Source of the DNA: Rothia uropygialis
GTDB taxonomy: Bacteria > Actinomycetota > Actinomycetes > Actinomycetales > Micrococcaceae
Assembly: GCF_004137765.1 (NCBI RefSeq)
Contig: NZ_NOIS01000004.1
Location: 358,466-422,465 of the forward strand
Length of the DNA stretch: 64,000 nt
Reading direction: 5' to 3'
How positions within the stretch are numbered: the first letter of the stretch is position 1; every line of letters starts with the position of its first letter. The translations under genes and the position numbers were made by a program. Shown piece by piece: positions 8,138 through 15,874 of the stretch. Below the pieces are notes generated by a model. It searched no databases and was not told where the DNA came from. It was given only the letters and a program-made list of their open reading frames with translations.

Positions 8138-9061
8138 ATGACGTTGCAGGACAAAGCCATCATCGTGACCGGAGCGGGAGCCGGGCTGGGCTTGGCCTAC
8201 GCTCGTGAGATCGCACGCGAGGGGGCCAGCGTGGTCGTCAACGATGTGGACCAGAACGTTGCGGACACTGCTGTTTCCCGCATTCGGGAAGAGGGCGGGA
8301 AAGCCGTCGCGTGCGCCGTACCGGTGGGCACCACCGACGCCGCCAGGCTGTTGGTCGCTGCCTCACTCAAGGCCTTCGGCCGTCTGGACGGACTGGTGAC
8401 CAACGCCGGAATACTCCGGGACAAATCTGTCCTCAAAATGAGCGACGACGACTTCGACTCCGTGATTCAAGTTCACCTGCGCGGAACGTTTACCTGCGTT
8501 CGAGAGACCTACCGACACTTCAAGGAAAACGGTGTCCAAGGTTCCATCGTCTGCATCGGCTCTCCAACCGGTCAGCGCGGCAACTTCGGCCAAACGAATT
8601 ACGCCGCCGCCAAAGCAGGCATCATCGGCATGGTCCGAACCTGGGCCCTGGAAATGAAGAAAGCCGGCGTGCAGATCAATGCCGCAATACCTGTGGCCTC
8701 GACCGCCATGACCCGCACCGTCCCCTATTTCCAGAAAGCCATCGAGGCCGAGGATCGGCAGCGCCCGATGCCCGCGTTCTTCCGCCATGACCTAGGGTTC
8801 GGCACCGCGGAGGACGTCGCCGGCCTGGTGGCGTACCTCGTCGGCGGGGATCTGGGCGAGACCGGCCAGGTACTAGGCATCGGCGGTGACCGGTTGCAGG
8901 TGTGGACGCACCCGCTGCCAGAGGCCACCGAGTACCACGACGGCGGCTGGAATTACGACGATCTGGCCAAGGACCTTCCGACACTAGTCAGTGCACACCG
9001 CCAGCCCGTCGGCGAAGAGTTTCTGCCTTTGCCCGAAGACCTCCGACCCGAGGAGAGCTGA
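8138..9061 (+). CDS. SDR family oxidoreductase (3-hydroxyacyl-CoA dehydrogenase-like)
   Basis: The protein is 307 residues from the ATG at 8138, with GAGGAG five bases upstream. It has the classical SDR glycine motif TGAGAGLG (11-18), NAG (89-91), catalytic Ser142, and YAAAK with Tyr155 and Lys159. The tetrad Asn is replaced by His in VHLRG (about 113), as I recall for the hydroxyacyl-CoA dehydrogenase domain of multifunctional enzyme 2. About 50 residues extend beyond the core fold (from roughly 260). It is the first gene of a CoA-pathway operon with acyl-CoA dehydrogenase, CoA ligase and MaoC hydratase, so oxidation of a 3-hydroxyacyl-CoA (possibly cyclic) to the 3-oxo form is the likely job. 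The exact substrate is unknown. Confidence 0.85.
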   Translation: MTLQDKAIIVTGAGAGLGLAYAREIAREGASVVVNDVDQNVADTAVSRIREEGGKAVACAVPVGTTDAARLLVAASLKAFGRLDGLVTNAGILRDKSVLKMSDDDFDSVIQVHLRGTFTCVRETYRHFKENGVQGSIVCIGSPTGQRGNFGQTNYAAAKAGIIGMVRTWALEMKKAGVQINAAIPVASTAMTRTVPYFQKAIEAEDRQRPMPAFFRHDLGFGTAEDVAGLVAYLVGGDLGETGQVLGIGGDRLQVWTHPLPEATEYHDGGWNYDDLAKDLPTLVSAHRQPVGEEFLPLPEDLRPEES

Positions 9062-9063
9062 TC

Positions 9064-9975
9064 ATGTCTCGCTACGAATGCGCCGTGGACCCCGCACACG
9101 TCTCGGCCATCGACATCCATACCCATATCGAGGAAGACTCTCACGGACACCAGTCGATGCCACGGGAATTCATCGCTGCCTCGGAAAAGTACTTCAGGTC
9201 CGGGGACCGTACTCCGCGTCTGGAGACCATCGCCCGGAGGTACAGGGATTGGGGCATGGCGGCCGTGGTATTCACCGTTGATGCGGAAACCGCACTTCAT
9301 CACGCCCCCATCAGCTCCGAAGAAATCGCTGAGCAGGCCGCGGACCACGCTGACGTTCTGATCCCCTTCGGCTCGGTGGACCCCCGCAAGGGTGAAGCAG
9401 CAATAGAGCGGGCCCGCACGCTCGTGCACGACCGCGGTGTCATGGGCTTCAAATTCCATCCCTCGCTCCAGGACTTCGATCCTTCGGATGAGAGCTTCTA
9501 TCCTCTGTGGTCCGCGATCACGGAGCTCGGCGTCCCGGCGCTCTTCCATACAGGCCAGAACGGTATCGGCGCAGGCATGCGTGGGGGCGGCGGAGTCAAA
9601 GCGCGACTGTCCCATCCGATGTTGTTGGACGACGTCGCAGCGGATTTTCCCGATCTCGACGTGATCATGGCCCATCCGTCGGTTCCATGGCAGGAGGAAG
9701 CCAACTCAATTGCCACGCACAAGACCAATGTTCATATCGACCTGTCCGGCTGGTCGCCGAAGTATTTCCCGGAATCCCTCGTCCGGGCCACCAACCGATT
9801 CTTTCCGGACCGCGTACTTTTCGGCACCGACTACCCCCTTATCCAACCCGATGCTTGGCTCAAAGCCTTCGAGAAACGGGAATTCCGCGAGGACATCCGC
9901 GAGGACATCCTCAAGAACAATGCGGCTCGCCTTCTGGGATTGACGCCGCGCGAGAACCCCGGGCAGGAGGCTTGA
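9064..9975 (+). CDS. Amidohydrolase family 2 protein (ACMSD/resorcylate decarboxylase-like)
   Basis: This 303-residue TIM-barrel metalloenzyme starts two bases after the SDR stop. Metal-ligand motifs are DIHTH with His19 and His21, ALFHTG (His162), VIMAHPSVPW (His204) and LFGTDYPL (Asp256), the pattern of the amidohydrolase_2 family. Members decarboxylate or hydrate aromatic and keto acids rather than cleave amides. Lying among beta-oxidation-type genes with no thiolase, it may cleave a C-C bond or decarboxylate an intermediate. That is inference from context. Family membership is secure. Confidence 0.85.
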   Translation: MSRYECAVDPAHVSAIDIHTHIEEDSHGHQSMPREFIAASEKYFRSGDRTPRLETIARRYRDWGMAAVVFTVDAETALHHAPISSEEIAEQAADHADVLIPFGSVDPRKGEAAIERARTLVHDRGVMGFKFHPSLQDFDPSDESFYPLWSAITELGVPALFHTGQNGIGAGMRGGGGVKARLSHPMLLDDVAADFPDLDVIMAHPSVPWQEEANSIATHKTNVHIDLSGWSPKYFPESLVRATNRFFPDRVLFGTDYPLIQPDAWLKAFEKREFREDIREDILKNNAARLLGLTPRENPGQEA

Positions 9976-9976
9976 G

Positions 9977-11182
9977 ATGTCAATGACCGCAGATCCGACT
10001 CGGACGCTTTTTCCGCTGTCCGACCCGCTGGGAGTCTCCGCCTCGCTGAACGATAGCGAACGCGGGCTCCTCCTGACCCTTCAGAAAACCCTCGAGCGCG
10101 ATATCGCACCCCTTGTCAACGAGGCATGGGACCAGGCGCGCTTCCCACAGGACATCGTGCAACCGCTCGTGGACCTGGATCTGGTGGAACCGGCGGCCCT
10201 CGACGCCGACCCCCGCCCCCTGTTCCGCGGATTCCGATGCTTCACACTGGCGCGAACAGACGCCTCGGTGGCAACGTTCCACACGGCTCAAGCAGGTTTG
10301 TTCCGAACCGCTGTGCTCGAAGGCGGAGACAATCAGATGGTCACCGAATGGCGTCCCAAGATTGCTTCCTGGGAACGCTTCGGAGTCTTCTGCCTCACCG
10401 AGCCCGAGCACGGTTCCGACGTCGCAGGCGGATTGGCCACCTCCGCCCGGCGCGAGGGCGAGACCTGGCGACTCAACGGGACCAAACGGTGGATCGGCGC
10501 GGCCACTCAGGCCGATTGGCTGGCGGTCTTCGCCCGTGACGACGCCGATGGCCAGGTCAAGGGTTTCCTGGTTCCCAGCGATGCGCCCGGTGTCAGTATG
10601 GAGACCATCTCCGGAAAAAGCGCATTGCGCATCGTGCAGAATGCGGAAATCACGCTGGAGGACGTGTCGGTTCAGGAATCCTTGCGCCTGAAGAACGTCC
10701 GTTCCTTCAAAGACGTGGCGAGGATGCTGCGCCTGATGCGTTCGGACGTCGCGTGGATCGCAGCCGGCGTTGCCGCAGGGGCGTTCGAGGCGGCACTGCG
10801 TTACGTGGACCGGCGCCGGCAGTTCGGGGTACCGCTAGGGTCCTTCCAGCTGGTCCAGGAGAAGCTCGCCCGGATGCAAGGCAACGTCGCACAAGCACTG
10901 TCACTGTGCGCTTCCTTGTCCGAGGCGCAGGAAAACGGCACCTACCGAGACGAGCATTCGGCCCTCACCAAATCGACCGTGTGTCTGCGCATGCGCGAGA
11001 CCGTTGCCCTGGCCCGAGAAGTCTGCGGCGGAAACGGAATCACGTTGGAGGCCGACGTCGCCCGGTACTTTGCGGATGCCGAGGCCATTTACTCCTACGA
11101 AGGGACGCACGAGATCAACAGCCTGATCGTGGGGCGCGCGCTGACCGGCATCGGCTCGTTTCTGCCTCGCACCAACAAATAG
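9977..11182 (+). CDS. Acyl-CoA dehydrogenase (glutaryl-CoA dehydrogenase-like)
   Basis: The 401-residue flavoenzyme begins at the ATG 9977, with AGGAGG (9965-9970) inside the end of the preceding gene. FCLTEPEHGSDVAGG is the FAD/substrate-binding signature, followed by LNGTKRWIG. The C-terminal domain has VCGGNGI, then YSYEGTHEINSLIVGRALTG, where Glu375 sits at the catalytic base position used by glutaryl-CoA-type dehydrogenases. It should introduce a double bond into an acyl-CoA, possibly with decarboxylation, passing electrons to ETF. It is the third gene of the operon. Confidence 0.9.
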   Translation: MSMTADPTRTLFPLSDPLGVSASLNDSERGLLLTLQKTLERDIAPLVNEAWDQARFPQDIVQPLVDLDLVEPAALDADPRPLFRGFRCFTLARTDASVATFHTAQAGLFRTAVLEGGDNQMVTEWRPKIASWERFGVFCLTEPEHGSDVAGGLATSARREGETWRLNGTKRWIGAATQADWLAVFARDDADGQVKGFLVPSDAPGVSMETISGKSALRIVQNAEITLEDVSVQESLRLKNVRSFKDVARMLRLMRSDVAWIAAGVAAGAFEAALRYVDRRRQFGVPLGSFQLVQEKLARMQGNVAQALSLCASLSEAQENGTYRDEHSALTKSTVCLRMRETVALAREVCGGNGITLEADVARYFADAEAIYSYEGTHEINSLIVGRALTGIGSFLPRTNK

Positions 11183-11213
11183 CATCACCGGTCTCCAGGA
11201 CGAAGGAGTTCTC

Positions 11214-12719
11214 ATGACCACCATTGAATACGGAATCGGAACGTACCCCGCGCGCCGCGCCAAGATCCGCGGGGAAGATACCGCCTTCAGCTTCGAGGGA
11301 ACCGATACGACGTACGCGGAAGTCGCTGAGCGGGTCAACCGGCTGGCCAACGCTCTCAAGTCTCTCGGCATCGGCCCGGGCGACCGCGTCGCGTACGCCG
11401 GGTTCAACCACCCGGCACTGCTGGAAGTCTTCTTCGCGGCGACGCTGATCGACGCCGCATGTCTGCTGATCAACCCGCGGCTCGCGGCTCCCGAAGTCGA
11501 ATACATCCTGCGCGATTGCACGCCCACGGTGGTCTTCTACGGCGAGGACCAGGCCCAGAGTGCGGACCAATTGCGCACGCCTCTGGGCCCGGACATCACG
11601 TGGTTCGGGGTAGACGAGGGTGAGTACGAGCCATTGGTCGCCAGCGGTGGGACCGACGACGCGGCCATTCCACTCGACGAGAACGATACGGCCCTGATCA
11701 TGTACACCTCGGGGACCACCGGAAGACCCAAAGGAGTCATGCTCAGTCACCGGGCCCTGCTCTTCCAATATCTCAACGCGCTCATCGGGGAAGACTTTCG
11801 GCAGAACGACGTCAACCTCTCTGCAGCCCCGCTGTTCCACATCGCTGGTTTGAACATGCTGGCAGTCCCCACGTTCATGATGGGCGGACGGATTCTCATC
11901 CATCGACGGTTCAAAGCGGCCGATGCACTCAAAGCCCTCACGGAACACCGGGTGAACACGGCGTTCATGGTTCCGGCGATGCTCGATGCGCTGTCCCACG
12001 AAGAAGGGTTCGACGCAGCGGACTTGTCGATGCTGCGAAATCTCATGGTCGGTGGCGCTCCGTTGCCCGAACGCATGTTCCGCACGTGGGCGGCCAAGGG
12101 GATCTCCATCAGCCAAGGATTCGGGATGACCGAGACGGCCCCTGGCGTGAGGATGCTCGATCCGCGAGACGGCATAGTCAAAGCCGGCACGGCGGGCAAA
12201 GAGCACTTCTTCACCGAGTCGCGCATCGTCGATCTGGACGGCAGGGATGTGGCATCCGGTGAGGCAGGGGAAATCTGGGCCCACGGCCCAAACCTCATGA
12301 GTGGTTATTGGGGAAAGCCGGAGGAAACCGCCTCGGTGCTGCAGGACGGCTGGTACCACACCGGCGACGTCGGAAGCGTAGACGACGAGGGCTATCTGCG
12401 CGTGCACGATCGCATGAAGGACATGTACATCTCCGGCGGAGAAAACGTATATCCGGCCGAGGTGGAGAACGCCCTGCTCAACATCCCGGCTGTCTCGGAA
12501 GCGGCCGTGATCGGCGTCGAGGACGAGCGATGGGGTGAATCCGGAGTGGCCTTCGTGGTTCTAGAATCCGCGGCAAGCCACACCGGGGACCAAATCCGCG
12601 AACGCTTGGCAAAGCGCCTGGCCAAGTACAAGATCCCCCGCGAAGTCCTGGTGGTCGGAGAGATGCCTCGGACCACCACGGGAAAGATCCAGAAGAACAT
12701 TTTGCGCAAGACCTACTGA
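11214..12719 (+). CDS. AMP-dependent acyl-CoA synthetase/ligase
   Basis: The 501-residue ANL enzyme carries the AMP-binding loop YTSGTTGRPKG (164-174), the core motif GFGMTETAP, YHTGDVG, the hinge region DRMKDMYISGGENVYPAEVE, and the adenylation lysine in TTTGKIQKN (Lys491). A GAAGGAG ribosome site sits 7 bases before the ATG. It activates a carboxylic acid to its CoA thioester at the cost of ATP and is the entry step of this operon's pathway. The acid is not identifiable by eye; medium-chain, aromatic and alicyclic acids are all used by this subfamily. Confidence 0.9.
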   Translation: MTTIEYGIGTYPARRAKIRGEDTAFSFEGTDTTYAEVAERVNRLANALKSLGIGPGDRVAYAGFNHPALLEVFFAATLIDAACLLINPRLAAPEVEYILRDCTPTVVFYGEDQAQSADQLRTPLGPDITWFGVDEGEYEPLVASGGTDDAAIPLDENDTALIMYTSGTTGRPKGVMLSHRALLFQYLNALIGEDFRQNDVNLSAAPLFHIAGLNMLAVPTFMMGGRILIHRRFKAADALKALTEHRVNTAFMVPAMLDALSHEEGFDAADLSMLRNLMVGGAPLPERMFRTWAAKGISISQGFGMTETAPGVRMLDPRDGIVKAGTAGKEHFFTESRIVDLDGRDVASGEAGEIWAHGPNLMSGYWGKPEETASVLQDGWYHTGDVGSVDDEGYLRVHDRMKDMYISGGENVYPAEVENALLNIPAVSEAAVIGVEDERWGESGVAFVVLESAASHTGDQIRERLAKRLAKYKIPREVLVVGEMPRTTTGKIQKNILRKTY

Positions 12720-12762
12720 TCCCCACGGGATCACGACAACAGCACAACCTCAGGAGACCACC

Positions 12763-13218
12763 ATGGCCATCGTTAACACCACTCTCGCCGAGCTCAAAGA
12801 CCTCGTGGGGAAAGAACTCGGCCCCTGCAAGGCCCAGAGAATCACCCAGGAGCAGATCAATACGTTCGCGGATGCCACCGGTGACCACCAGTACATCCAC
12901 GTCGACCCCGAGCGCGCCAAGAACGGCCCGTACGGGACGACGATCGCCCACGGATTCTTGACGCTGTCCCTCACCCTGCCGATGTTTGCCGAAATCCTCG
13001 ACGTCACGGACGTTTCCACCAAGATCAACTACGGCTTGGAGAAGGTTCGTTTCCCTTCTCCCGTCAAAGTCGGAGACCAGGTCTCCATGACCTCGACTCT
13101 CGCGGAGGTCAAGGACATCGAGGGCGGGGTCCAGGTGGAGATCGACAACGCGGTGACGTCCGAGGGCGCGTCCAAACCGTCCGTCGTCGCCCGGTCCGTC
13201 TTGAGGTTCTACTCGTGA
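12763..13218 (+). CDS. MaoC family dehydratase (enoyl-CoA hydratase)
   Basis: The 151-residue single hot-dog domain has the hydratase-2 motif ADATGDHQYIHVD (residues 36-48, Asp41 and His46 as the catalytic pair) and GTTIAHGFLTLSL (58-70). The length is that of stand-alone MaoC hydratases. It adds water to a trans-2-enoyl-CoA to give the (R)-3-hydroxyacyl-CoA, which suits an MFE-2-like SDR as next enzyme and an acyl-CoA dehydrogenase as previous one, both encoded upstream in the same operon. Confidence 0.9.
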   Translation: MAIVNTTLAELKDLVGKELGPCKAQRITQEQINTFADATGDHQYIHVDPERAKNGPYGTTIAHGFLTLSLTLPMFAEILDVTDVSTKINYGLEKVRFPSPVKVGDQVSMTSTLAEVKDIEGGVQVEIDNAVTSEGASKPSVVARSVLRFYS

Positions 13219-13255
13219 TGCCACGGCGTCAGACAGCAGAGAGGCCAGATGAAAA

Positions 13256-14593
13256 ATGAGTACCACCGCTTCGGAGGCCCGAGCAGAGCGACTCGGCACA
13301 AGGGACAAACAACGCGAAGCTCGAAGAGTCATTGCGTCGAGCTTCATCGGCAGCACGATCGAGTTCTACGATTTCCTGCTGTACGCGACGGCGACAGCGT
13401 TGGTTTTCCCGCATGTCTTCTTCACGAACTTGGACCCACTGGCCGGAGCTATCGCCTCGGCCGGCACATTCGCCGCGGGTTACATTGCGCGGCCCCTGGG
13501 CGGAGCCGTCTTCGGTCACTTCGGTGACCGTCTCGGTCGAAAGAGGATGCTCGTACTGTCGATGCTGTCCATGGGGTCGGCATCGACGCTGATCGGGTTG
13601 GTACCCGGCCAGGCAAGTATCGGCTCTTGGGGTGCGATCATTCTGATCGTCTTGAGGGTCCTTCAGGGAATCGCAATCGGCGGTGAATGGGGAGGTGCCG
13701 CGTTGATGGCCCTCGAACATGCAAAAGGGGGAAAGCGAGGCTTCGCCGCCTCCTTCACCAACGCCGGAGCGCCCATGGGCGCCGCTCTGGGCACCACCGT
13801 GATGGGACTTGCGAACCACTGGACCGGGGATGCCTTTCTGGAGTGGGGATGGAGAATCCCGTTCCTGCTGAGCGTGGTTCTGCTTGCGGTCGGAATCTTC
13901 ATCCGGTCCAAAGTCTCCGAATCCCCGATTTTCAAGGAAGCGGTGGAGGAAGAGGAAAAGCTGGGCGACAAGCCTAAACTGCCCATCTGGCAAATTCTCC
14001 GTCGCCCGAAGAACCTGATTCTGGTAATGCTGGGCGGGGCAGGCGGTTTCGCCCTGCAGGCGGTGATCTCGATCTTCGCCATCGGGTACGCGGTCGACAA
14101 CGGCGCCGATCGTTCCCTGGTTCTGTATCTTTTCGCTCTTGCCTCCGTGATCAGCATTCCGTGCGTGGTCGGCTGGGCCCGACTCTCCGACGTGGTGGGA
14201 CGCAAGCCGATCATGATCGCGGGAACCGTCATTTACCTGGTGCTGATTTTTCCCATGTTCGACTGGTATGCGTCGGGCAACCCTGGGTTGATTTTCCTCG
14301 CCATGGTCGTCGGCCTGTGTTCTCACGCGGCGATCTACGGGCCGCTGGCAGCGTTCGTATCCGAACAATTCGGAACCTCAGCGCGGTATACGGGCGCGTC
14401 CATGGGCTACCAGTTGGCCACACTCATCGGGGCGGGTTTTACGCCCACCATCATCACCTCGATCTTCGCCAAGTCCCAGGGCGAGATCGCACCGGTGCTG
14501 TGGTACCTGATCGCTTTGGGAGGAGTCTCCGGGCTCTTCATTCTTCTGACCCGTGAGTCGAAGAACAACGATTTGGAGGCCTACGAGCACTGA
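13256..14593 (+). CDS. MFS transporter, metabolite:H+ symporter (MHS) family
   Basis: The protein is 445 residues with 12 predicted membrane spans. The MHS hallmarks are the N-terminal IASSFIGSTIEFYDFLLYATA, RPLGGAVFGHFGDRLGRKR (MFS motif A) and GEWGGAALMALEHA. Such carriers import organic acids (shikimate, alpha-ketoglutarate, aromatic or alicyclic acids) with protons. It lies 37 bp after maoC in the same operon and probably imports the acid that the CoA ligase activates. A weak AGAGGCC lies upstream of the ATG. It resembles the second MHS carrier at 25260. Confidence 0.9.
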   Translation: MSTTASEARAERLGTRDKQREARRVIASSFIGSTIEFYDFLLYATATALVFPHVFFTNLDPLAGAIASAGTFAAGYIARPLGGAVFGHFGDRLGRKRMLVLSMLSMGSASTLIGLVPGQASIGSWGAIILIVLRVLQGIAIGGEWGGAALMALEHAKGGKRGFAASFTNAGAPMGAALGTTVMGLANHWTGDAFLEWGWRIPFLLSVVLLAVGIFIRSKVSESPIFKEAVEEEEKLGDKPKLPIWQILRRPKNLILVMLGGAGGFALQAVISIFAIGYAVDNGADRSLVLYLFALASVISIPCVVGWARLSDVVGRKPIMIAGTVIYLVLIFPMFDWYASGNPGLIFLAMVVGLCSHAAIYGPLAAFVSEQFGTSARYTGASMGYQLATLIGAGFTPTIITSIFAKSQGEIAPVLWYLIALGGVSGLFILLTRESKNNDLEAYEH

Positions 14594-14682
14594 CACCGGT
14601 GAAAGCAGATTGCCCTTGCACGTGATGAGCTGCGGGGTGGAAAGTCCGGAATAGAAACTCTCGCCGGCCGGTTGATCCAAAT

Positions 14683-15711
14683 GTGAGCACTCGTAAAAAT
14701 ATCGGTTTCCTTTCCTTCGGCCATTGGACGCCGCATCCCACTTCGGCCACTCAGAGCGGGGCCGATGCCCTTGTGCAAAGCGTCGACTTGGCCGTGGCCG
14801 CCGAAGAGCTGGGGGCCGACGGCGCTTACTTCCGCGTCCACCACTTCGCGCGCCAATTGGGTTCGCCTTTTCCACTTTTGGCCGCCGCAGGCGCCAGGAC
14901 GAGTCGCATAGAGCTCGGTACGGGTGTGATCGACATGCGATACGTCAATCCTCTCGCTTTCGCCGAGGACGCCGGGGCAACGGACCTCATCGCCGGCGGA
15001 CGTCTGCAACTCGGCATTTCGCGGGGCTCGCCCGAACAGGTCATCGATGGGTGGCGCTATTTCGGCTTCGAACCGGAGGACGGCGAATCCGACGCGGACA
15101 TGGCACGCCGGCACACCGAGGTCGCCCTCGCGGCTGTGTCGGGCAAACAGTTTGCGCGCCCCAACCCGCGGCCGATGTTCCCGAATCCGCCCGGCCTTCT
15201 GCGCGTAGAACCCTATTCCGAAGGGCTCCGCGAACGCATGTGGTGGGGCGCCGGATCCGATGCGACTGCACGCTGGGCAGCCAAGAACGGCATGAACCTC
15301 ATGTCCTCTACGCTCAAGGACGACGAGTCGGGCGAGCCCTTCCACGTGCAACAGCGCAAGCAGATCGATGCCTTCCGAGATGAGTGGGTCCAGCACGACC
15401 ACGCCTTCGAGCCTCGCACTTCCGTCTCCCGTTCGATCTTCGCGATCACAAATGACCAGGACAGGCGCTATTTCCTGGGTACCGGAGAACGCGATGACCA
15501 GGTCGGGTACATTGACAGCACCCGATCCGTGTTCGGCCGCTCCTACGCGGACGAGCCCGAGGCCCTCATTGAGCAGTTGCGCGGCGACGAAGCGATCCAG
15601 GCCGCAGACACTCTCCTGCTGACCGTGCCGAATCAGCTCGGCGTGGATTACAACGCCCACGTGATCGAGTCGATCCTGACCCACGTCGCCCCGGCATTGG
15701 GGTGGCGCTAG
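14683..15711 (+). CDS. LLM class flavin-dependent oxidoreductase
   Basis: The 342-residue TIM-barrel protein begins at a GTG (14683), 89 bp after the transporter, and may still belong to the operon. It has the bacterial luciferase-like layout: an N-terminal strand KNIGFLSFGHW, ELGADGAYFRVHHFA, ELGTGVIDMRYVNPL, and GGRLQLGISRGSPEQV, which is a typical LLM phosphate-binding segment. These enzymes use reduced FMN or F420. Monooxygenation of a ring or alkyl substrate is the usual activity. In this setting it may oxidise the substrate before or after CoA activation; that is inference. No clear ribosome site is seen. Confidence 0.8.
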   Translation: MSTRKNIGFLSFGHWTPHPTSATQSGADALVQSVDLAVAAEELGADGAYFRVHHFARQLGSPFPLLAAAGARTSRIELGTGVIDMRYVNPLAFAEDAGATDLIAGGRLQLGISRGSPEQVIDGWRYFGFEPEDGESDADMARRHTEVALAAVSGKQFARPNPRPMFPNPPGLLRVEPYSEGLRERMWWGAGSDATARWAAKNGMNLMSSTLKDDESGEPFHVQQRKQIDAFRDEWVQHDHAFEPRTSVSRSIFAITNDQDRRYFLGTGERDDQVGYIDSTRSVFGRSYADEPEALIEQLRGDEAIQAADTLLLTVPNQLGVDYNAHVIESILTHVAPALGWR

Positions 15712-15874
15712 CGGCCGGAGACGGGCCGCCCTACCCGAAACTCATGGTCCCCGCGCGCCGGGCAACACGAGGGGCGTGCATATCAGGCAACCTGATTACC
15801 CGATGTGCAGGCCCGCGTCCGGGATACGGACTCGTTGCCTCGACGCGCAGGGAATGAGAGAGCGTGATTCTAGA

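Noticed and set aside
15712..15874. Small hairpins (GCGGCC/GGCCGC and ATCAGG/CCTGAT) after the LLM gene
   Set aside because: Short stems without T-runs; they could help termination but are not strong enough to list as a terminator.
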